A stretch of 64,000 nt of DNA from the NCBI GenBank assembly GCA_014802325.1, contig JAAVCK010000021.1, positions 1-64,000 of the forward strand, written 5' to 3'. Under the pieces are notes generated by a model. It was not told the origin of the DNA. It saw only the letters and a list, made by a program, of their open reading frames with translations, and did not search any database. Each line of letters opens with the position of its first letter. The first letter of the stretch is position 1. Below, in pieces: positions 57,557 through 64,000 of this stretch. Origin of the DNA: Bacteroides sp. Its GTDB lineage: Bacteria > Bacteroidota > Bacteroidia > Bacteroidales > Muribaculaceae. The translations under genes and the position numbers were made by a program.

Positions 57557-57674
57557 TGTTTAATCTGCGTAATCTGCGCTTCGCCACTACATTTTTGCTA
57601 TTCTAAAACTTTTTCGTAACTTTACAGCCTCAAAAAGCCCCCCGACCGGGAGCATAATATCACGCCCGACTATA

Positions 57675-58421
57675 ATGAACCGACATTTCACACTTCATCT
57701 CACGGCACTCCTGCTCATGCTGCTGTGCTTTGCAAGTCCCGCTGCCGCCCAGGAGCGCTTCTCGCGCGGCATAGAGATGAACAAGTTCATCCCCAAGGGC
57801 CAGTGGATCACCGGCGTCAACGTAAGTTACACCCAGAGCGATCAGGACAATTACCAGTTTCTCATCATCGAAAACATCAAAGGCGACACTTACTCGTTTA
57901 AGGTCAGCCCCATGCTGCTCTATGCCTTTCAGGACAATCTGGCACTGGGCGGACGATTCTCCTACTCGCGCTCACGCACTCACCTCGACAATGCAAGCCT
58001 GATCCTCGACTCCGAGACGAGCTACGACATTAACAATCTCTACTCCATCAGCCACAACTATTCAGGCTACGTGGCGTTTCGCAACTACATTTCGCTCGGC
58101 AACTCCATGAGGTTTGCCTTCTTCAATGAGCTCCAGCTCAGCATAGGAGGCGGACAGTCAAAGCTCATCAACGGTAAGGGCGACGACATCACCGGTACGT
58201 ATCAGCGCTCGTTTGACATAGGTGTAGGACTCACTCCCGGTATGATGATGTTTCTCAACAACTATTCAGCCATAGAAGTGAGCATCGGCGTGCTCGGCTT
58301 CGACTACTCCAGTTCGAAAGCCACCACCGATCAGATCTACGTGGCTCACACCGACTATAAGAGCGCCAACTTTAAAATCAACCTCTTTTCAATCTCCTTC
58401 GGAGTGGTATTCTATCTATGA
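57675..58421 (+). CDS. Outer membrane beta-barrel protein
   Basis: Signal peptide; FIPKGQWITGVNVSYTQSDQDNYQF...; C-terminal SISFGVVFYL. Confidence 0.7.
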   Translation: MNRHFTLHLTALLLMLLCFASPAAAQERFSRGIEMNKFIPKGQWITGVNVSYTQSDQDNYQFLIIENIKGDTYSFKVSPMLLYAFQDNLALGGRFSYSRSRTHLDNASLILDSETSYDINNLYSISHNYSGYVAFRNYISLGNSMRFAFFNELQLSIGGGQSKLINGKGDDITGTYQRSFDIGVGLTPGMMMFLNNYSAIEVSIGVLGFDYSSSKATTDQIYVAHTDYKSANFKINLFSISFGVVFYL

Positions 58422-59401
58422 CACCTCAGCATCTCCACCGCATATTGGCCACACTGCTGGTGTCGGTAGCCGCCACACTCGGACTGTCGGCAGCCGAGCC
58501 GTTTGACTCGTTTTCATTTCTCGACGGGCCCGACACCTCTACGGCTTTACCCACAGTGTGCCCCGCCGACTCCATGACTCCCGGACCCGTGACAATAGAG
58601 GCACCCGACTCACTGCCCCGACGCCGCAACGGCAAGATAGTGATAGCCGACATCGACCCCGAGATTCTCAACCGCCGCGTGATAGTAGGCCGCGATACGG
58701 TCAACTTCATCATACCCCAGCGCAATTACGGACGCTATGACCGTGGCCTGTTCAATTTCCTGTTCATACCCCGCGGCCAGTGGCAATTCGGCCTCACGGC
58801 TTCATACGGACAGCTCTCCACCGAAGACGTGCAGATACTCTCCGTGCTCAATAATCTCAATCTCAAGGGCACGCTCTATACCCTCAAGCCCACCGTGAGC
58901 TATTTCTTCGGCCATAATCAGAGTATCGGTCTGCGATTCACATACTCGCGCGGCGAACTCGACCTGACCGGTCTGTCGGTAGACATCGACGACGATATGA
59001 GCTTCTCGCTCAGCGGTGTAAGCTACTACTCCAATTCCTACACCGGCTCGGTATTCTACCGCAACTATGTGGGCCTGAGCGAACAAAAGCGCTTTGCCGT
59101 GTTCAATGAAGTGGAGTTGGGTGTGGGCAGCGGTGCTTCGCGCTTCAAGCGACTCTATAACGGCGAGCCGCGCGACACCCGCACCATGACCACTAAACTC
59201 GGTCTGAACTTCTCGCCGGGCGTGTGTGTGTTTATCATGGACAATGTGTGCTTCAATGTGTCGTTCGGTGTATTCGGCCTTCATATTACCCACGAGCGGC
59301 AGGTGACCGACGGCGTGGAGGAAGGCTCGCGCACTTCGTCGGGTGCCAACTTCCGCTTCAACTTGTTTAACATTAACTTCGGATTAGGTGTCAACATTTA
59401 A
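58418..59401 (+). CDS. Outer membrane beta-barrel protein, paralogue of preceding gene
   Basis: FIPRGQWQFGLTASYGQLSTEDVQIL...GLRFTYSRGELD parallels the previous protein; ATGA overlap. Confidence 0.7.
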   Translation: MTPQHLHRILATLLVSVAATLGLSAAEPFDSFSFLDGPDTSTALPTVCPADSMTPGPVTIEAPDSLPRRRNGKIVIADIDPEILNRRVIVGRDTVNFIIPQRNYGRYDRGLFNFLFIPRGQWQFGLTASYGQLSTEDVQILSVLNNLNLKGTLYTLKPTVSYFFGHNQSIGLRFTYSRGELDLTGLSVDIDDDMSFSLSGVSYYSNSYTGSVFYRNYVGLSEQKRFAVFNEVELGVGSGASRFKRLYNGEPRDTRTMTTKLGLNFSPGVCVFIMDNVCFNVSFGVFGLHITHERQVTDGVEEGSRTSSGANFRFNLFNINFGLGVNI

Positions 59402-60971
59402 ATCATTCGTGCGGGCATTCGCCGCCATCGCGTGTGGAGTCATGCTGATGCAGGGCTGTATAAAAAACGATATACCCTATCCCCGCATACGTCCGCAGTT
59501 TCTGAGTTTCGAAGTGCTCGACGAGCTCCAGCCCGCAGCCATCGACACAATCAACTCCACCATAACACTCTATCTCGACGAGACCGCCGACCCGACAGAT
59601 GTGGTGGTGAAGGAATTTTTCCTCACCCCGGCCGGAGCTGTATGGAATGACTCGGTGGCATTTCTCAACGGCATAGATCTTTCTTCGCCCGTCACCACCA
59701 CCGTGGCGCTCTATCAGACCTACTCGTGGGAAGTGACCGCCGTGCAGAATATCGAGCGATACTTTACGGTGGAAAATCAGGTAGGCACGTCGACCATCGA
59801 CGCTGTGGCTCACCGCGTCATAGCCTATGTCACCGACCGCACTCCGCTCGACGCCGTAAAAGTCACGTCGATAAAACTCGCCGGCCCTGAGGCCGTGATG
59901 GAGCCGTCGCTCGAAGGCACCACCGTGGACTTCAACGGACCCGTGACGGTGGATGTGACCGAACACGGCCGCACCGTGCGCTGGACCATATATATCACCG
60001 CCACCGAATCCACCGTCACCACTGACCGTGTCGACGCATGGTCGCAGGTGGCTTGGGTCTACGGCACAGCCGAGGCCGGAAAAGACAACGGCGTGGAATA
60101 CCGCAAAGCCGGCTCTGAAGAATGGATACGTGTGCCCGAGGCCGACGTGACCCACAATGGCGGCTCGTTCACCGCATGCATTTCACCCCTCGACCCGCTG
60201 TCGGACTACCAGGCGCGCACCTACTCCGGCTCTGACTACGGTGAAGTGGTCGATTTCACCACCTACGGTACAGCTCAGCTCCCCAACAGCTCGCTCGACG
60301 AGTGGTGGCTCGACGGCAAGGTGTGGAATCCCTGGGCCGAAGGCTCCACCTCGTTCTGGGACACGGGTAATAAAGGTGCTTCCACTCTGGGACCGAGCAA
60401 TACCCAGCCCTCCGACGACACTCCTACCGGCACCGGACGCTCGGCCTGTCTTGAAACCCGATTCGTAGGTATAGGTATGCTCGGCAAACTCGCTGCCGGC
60501 AATCTCTTTGCGGGCAGCTACGTTCGCACCGACGGCACCAACGGTATTCTCAGCTTCGGACGCGACTTCACCTTCCGCCCTACACGCCTTAACTGCTGGG
60601 TGAAATACCACTCTGCTCCAATCAGCTCCACCACCGAAGGATTCGGTGACCTTAAGGATCGCCCCGATACGGCTGTGGTGTGGATAGCCCTCATTGACTC
60701 ACCCGAACCGTTCGAGATACGCACCAATCCCAAAAACAGGCAGCTCTTCGACCCCGACGGCCCTGAGGTAGTGGGTTATGGCATGATGCAACTTGGCCGT
60801 GATTATCTCGAATGGGAGAAAATTTCAGTGCCCGTGAACTATAAGTCGACTTCGCGCGTTCCTAAGTATGTATTGGTTGTCGCTTCCGCCTCAAAATACG
60901 GCGATTATTTCACCGGAGGCAATGGATCTATCCTTTACATCGACGATTTCTCACTCGACTATTTTTATTAA
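59388..60971 (+). CDS. PCMD-domain lipoprotein
   Basis: Lipobox MLMQGC; PNSSLDEWWLDGKVWNPWAEGSTSFWDTGNKG... typical of PCMD proteins. Confidence 0.8.
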   Translation: MSTFKSFVRAFAAIACGVMLMQGCIKNDIPYPRIRPQFLSFEVLDELQPAAIDTINSTITLYLDETADPTDVVVKEFFLTPAGAVWNDSVAFLNGIDLSSPVTTTVALYQTYSWEVTAVQNIERYFTVENQVGTSTIDAVAHRVIAYVTDRTPLDAVKVTSIKLAGPEAVMEPSLEGTTVDFNGPVTVDVTEHGRTVRWTIYITATESTVTTDRVDAWSQVAWVYGTAEAGKDNGVEYRKAGSEEWIRVPEADVTHNGGSFTACISPLDPLSDYQARTYSGSDYGEVVDFTTYGTAQLPNSSLDEWWLDGKVWNPWAEGSTSFWDTGNKGASTLGPSNTQPSDDTPTGTGRSACLETRFVGIGMLGKLAAGNLFAGSYVRTDGTNGILSFGRDFTFRPTRLNCWVKYHSAPISSTTEGFGDLKDRPDTAVVWIALIDSPEPFEIRTNPKNRQLFDPDGPEVVGYGMMQLGRDYLEWEKISVPVNYKSTSRVPKYVLVVASASKYGDYFTGGNGSILYIDDFSLDYFY

Positions 60972-60974
60972 ATT

Positions 60975-61694
60975 ATGAAAAGAATTTTCACCATTCTCTT
61001 TGCGGCGGTTGTCATGATGACTGGCTCGCAAGCCTCGGCTCAGTTCAACCTTGGTAATATTCTCGGTAAAGTAACAGGTAATCAGGAAACTACCGCAGAA
61101 AGTAATGATTCCACCGGCTCAGCGGCAGCCAATACCGGCTCCGGTCTGGGAGGCCTGATCAAAGGCGTCACCGACGCTATCGGCCTCACTTCGAGCGACG
61201 TCGATGTAAAAGACATGGTTGGCACATGGAGCTACTCCGGTCCGGCCGTTGTGTTCAAGAGCGACAATCTTCTTCTCAAAGCCGGCGGCGCTGCTGCTTC
61301 GGCCACTGTAGAAAACAAACTTAAAGATTACTATAAAATAGCCGGCTTCGAGAGCCTCAAACTCACCATCGAATCTGACTCTACATTTACCTTCAAGGTG
61401 AAATCCATCCCTCTGCAGGGTACTATAACCCGCAACACCGAGACGGGCAACTTCTACTTCACATTCAAGGCATTCAAAAAGATCAGCCTCGGCAAGATGG
61501 AAGCCTACGTGTCGATCAGCGGTGGAAAGACCATGTCACTCACATTCGACGTGAGCGGTCTGCTCAAGATTGTGGAAAAGGCCGGAAGCATCACCGGCAA
61601 CTCTACCCTCAAGGGTGTGACCGAACTGCTCAACCAGTATGAGGGCCTTACGGCAGGATGGAAACTCACCAAAACGGCCGACACTCAGAAATAA
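60975..61694 (+). CDS. DUF4923 family protein
   Basis: Signal peptide; LGNILGKVTG...VKDMVGTWSYSGPAVVFKSDNLLLKAGG. Confidence 0.75.
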   Translation: MKRIFTILFAAVVMMTGSQASAQFNLGNILGKVTGNQETTAESNDSTGSAAANTGSGLGGLIKGVTDAIGLTSSDVDVKDMVGTWSYSGPAVVFKSDNLLLKAGGAAASATVENKLKDYYKIAGFESLKLTIESDSTFTFKVKSIPLQGTITRNTETGNFYFTFKAFKKISLGKMEAYVSISGGKTMSLTFDVSGLLKIVEKAGSITGNSTLKGVTELLNQYEGLTAGWKLTKTADTQK

Positions 61695-61734
61695 CCCTAC
61701 CCCCTCCCGGGTAAGCTGAAATAATCGAATATAT

Positions 61735-61771
61735 ATAGCCCGCGCAGCCATCAGTCGGCCACGCGGGCTAT
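61735..61771 (+). terminator. Hairpin after DUF4923 gene
   Basis: ATAGCCCGCG...CGCGGGCTAT. Confidence 0.7.
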
Positions 61772-61929
61772 ATTAATTTGCATCAGGTATCGGAAGACAC
61801 GGGGCAATAATCCGCCTGTTGCGTTAACATAATTTCACACAGCCATTACTATTTACCGCCCACCCTCGGGAGTAAATTTGCATCGTAAACATTCAAGCAA
61901 CTATTCACCTCTCAATAATCAATCCGACT

Positions 61930-62127
61930 ATGACCTCAGCTTTTACCATCTCGCCCCGCGTGATCCACACCATCAGCTCACTTCCGGCCGAAGACCGCGA
62001 CGTGATCACCACCGCTCTTGCGCGCGAACTGATATTGGGTGTCGACGTGACGACATCACTGTCGCCCATACAGGCCATACTCTATGCGATAGTGCGCCAA
62101 TACGTGCGGCAGGACTCCGTTCAGTGA
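61930..62127 (+). CDS. Small uncharacterised protein (65 aa)
   Basis: MTSAFTISPRVIHTISSLPAEDRDVITTALARELILGVDVTTSLSPIQAILYAIVRQYVRQDSVQ; TAAATTTG -7-like box ~55 bp upstream. Confidence 0.55.
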   Translation: MTSAFTISPRVIHTISSLPAEDRDVITTALARELILGVDVTTSLSPIQAILYAIVRQYVRQDSVQ

Positions 62128-62855
62128 GTGTGTCGGTAGATATACCGGGCCAGACCGTAGATATAGCGGCGGAATCCCGGACGATAACATAGCAGCCGAT
62201 CCATCCAGCCCATGCGGGGCTGAAAGAATTTTACGGCCATCCCTACATATATCATGGCGAACAGTGTGCCTGTGCCCACTACATTAAACAGCCACGCACC
62301 GAAATACACATATCCCAGCGCCACGGCCATCACCACCAGAGCCACATCTACAAAAATCTTCACCCGCGCAAACGGCTTGCCGGTAACACGGCTTATAGCC
62401 ACCGGCAGTCCTTCGCCGGGCATAGTCACTGATCCGCAGCGCAACTCCATGGCTATGCCCACGGCCAGCACCGTGCATCCGGCCGCCTGCGCTGCCATCT
62501 GCCACGGAAGCGTAGCGGGGACAAACATGGCGGTCAGGCTCATGTTGACATCGAGAAGGAAGCCGAACACAAATCCTATCACGAGCTGAAACAGCTGCAC
62601 GGCCTGAAACTTGCGGCGAAGCAGCAATATCTGTAATCCCACGAGCACACCGTTCATCACATATGTATACTCGCCTATGGTCCACGCCGGAGCCTCGCCG
62701 GCCGCCCCTGCAAGAGTCATTACAAACGGTATAGTGGAGATGACGCTGCTCCCCAGTGCCGACCGCACACACATAGCTACTCCGAGCGTCATTACAAACA
62801 GTGAGACAAGCAACAACACATGTTGCCACACGAATCCTATTACTTTTTCTTTCAT
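62121..62855 (-). CDS. YczE/YitT-like integral membrane protein (DUF6198-like)
   Basis: FVMTLGVAMCVRSALGSSVISTIPFVM; polytopic. Confidence 0.8.
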   Translation of the reverse strand: MKEKVIGFVWQHVLLLVSLFVMTLGVAMCVRSALGSSVISTIPFVMTLAGAAGEAPAWTIGEYTYVMNGVLVGLQILLLRRKFQAVQLFQLVIGFVFGFLLDVNMSLTAMFVPATLPWQMAAQAAGCTVLAVGIAMELRCGSVTMPGEGLPVAISRVTGKPFARVKIFVDVALVVMAVALGYVYFGAWLFNVVGTGTLFAMIYVGMAVKFFQPRMGWMDRLLCYRPGFRRYIYGLARYIYRHTH

Positions 62856-62944
62856 TGTACCTTAAAAAACTCACCGCAAAGTTAGGCAAAAATCAGCAGA
62901 GTTGATTAACTTTGCATAAAATTCAACCTAAGTTCAGTTTCACA

Positions 62945-63745
62945 ATGAAGAATTCTTTATTACGTATTATGGGCGTACTCATGCTCATGGCATGTGTTGC
63001 CCCCGCCTACGCTCAGTTCAATCTGGGCAAGGCTATCAATGCTGCCGGAAAGGCCGCCAAGGCTTTCACGCTCACTGACGCACAGATGGCCGAATATGTC
63101 AAGGAATCGGTCGACTGGATGGACAAGAACAACCCCGTGCTCGACGAAGACAACCCCTACACCCAGCGTCTGCGCCGTCTGACCGAAGGTATCACCGACG
63201 CCGACGGCATACCCTTGAACTTCAAGGTATACGATGTGATCGACATCAACGCATTTGCTTGCCCCGACGGCAGTGTGAGAGTATTCTCATCGCTTATGGA
63301 CATCATGAACGACGACGAGCTCATGGGAGTGATAGGCCATGAGATAGGCCACGTGATGAAGCATCACTCTAAAAATCAGTTTAAGCACGAGCTCCTCACC
63401 GGCGCCCTCAAAGACGCCGTGGCATCTACCGGAGGTAAGGCCGCTCAGCTCACCGAGTCGCAGCTCGGCACACTCGGCCAGTCGCTCATGAGTGCCAAAT
63501 ATTCGCAGAAGCAGGAAAAGGAAGCCGACGACTGCGGCTATGATTTCCTCGTGTCGAAGGGTCGTAATCCCTGGGGCATCGTGATGTCGTTTGAGAAACT
63601 CCAGTCGATGGAAGGCGACAACAAGCAGAGCTACATCAACAAGATGTTCTCGTCGCACCCCGAGACCAAGGCCCGCATCGAGGCCATGACCAAGCGCTGC
63701 GTCAAGGACGGTTTCGAGCGCCCCGAAGCCACACCGGCCGAGTGA
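62945..63745 (+). CDS. M48 family metallopeptidase
   Basis: VIGHEIGHVMKHH zinc motif, EKEADDCGYDFLVSKG, SSHPETKARIEAM. Confidence 0.95.
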   Translation: MKNSLLRIMGVLMLMACVAPAYAQFNLGKAINAAGKAAKAFTLTDAQMAEYVKESVDWMDKNNPVLDEDNPYTQRLRRLTEGITDADGIPLNFKVYDVIDINAFACPDGSVRVFSSLMDIMNDDELMGVIGHEIGHVMKHHSKNQFKHELLTGALKDAVASTGGKAAQLTESQLGTLGQSLMSAKYSQKQEKEADDCGYDFLVSKGRNPWGIVMSFEKLQSMEGDNKQSYINKMFSSHPETKARIEAMTKRCVKDGFERPEATPAE

Positions 63746-63780
63746 CGTCAGAATTAAAAAAACTCTATCACCACTTTTAC

Positions 63781-63810
63781 AGGGGACTTGCTCGCAAGCC
63801 CCTTTTTTTG
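63781..63810 (+). terminator. Rho-independent terminator after M48 gene
   Basis: AGGGGACTT-gctcgc-AAGCCCCT followed by TTTTTT. Confidence 0.85.
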
Positions 63811-63924
63811 TGCATTTTCATGCCACGGATAGTGATAGGTAGCGTTTTTTTGATTATCTTTGCGAAAGAAACAAGAAAATCGCAGGAACACTTTCTGCAA
63901 AAAACATATCCGAATACTATCACC

Positions 63925-64000
63925 ATGAGTCGCTCCAATTCCTTAGGAAAGCACAGCACAACAATATGGTATCACCTCGCCGCGTTGCTCATAGTAGTGG
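63925..64000 (+). CDS. 5' end of a membrane-anchored protein truncated by window end
   Basis: MSRSNSLGKHSTTIWYHLAALLIVV...; preceded by TATCTTTG box at ~63.85 kb. Confidence 0.5.
   Translation, partial: MSRSNSLGKHSTTIWYHLAALLIVV

Overview
Chromosomal window from a Bacteroidales-type genome (inferred from gene content and TTTG-N19/20-TAnnTTTG promoters; possibly Muribaculaceae, not proven). About 45 credible CDS are mostly housekeeping or envelope genes. They include a CocE-like hydrolase, a TetR/TolC/HlyD/ABC efflux operon, ptb-buk, glnN, dapL/dapF, an LptF/G permease, porins, nadE, xseA, a DEAD-box helicase, murB/murA and an M48 protease. There are two identical tandem tRNA-Arg(ACG) genes. 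A 1620-aa BspA-like LRR/Ig-like surface protein lies next to a capsule/exopolysaccharide locus (UpxY-like antiterminator, flippase, radical SAM, pyruvyltransferase, four glycosyltransferases, polymerase). The most interesting signals are non-coding: (1) a ~425-nt leader upstream of the LRR gene with a promoter match, an H-type pseudoknot-like arrangement and a further long-range helix; (2) a composite palindromic interspersed repeat present in opposite orientations at ~30.27-30.39 kb and ~35.83-36.01 kb, with related modules near 41.7-41.9 kb; (3) an 11 x 9-bp self-complementary tandem array just upstream of a four-helix-bundle (S23/IVP/Avd-like) gene. All assignments come from reading the sequence and the supplied ORF track; no database search was run.
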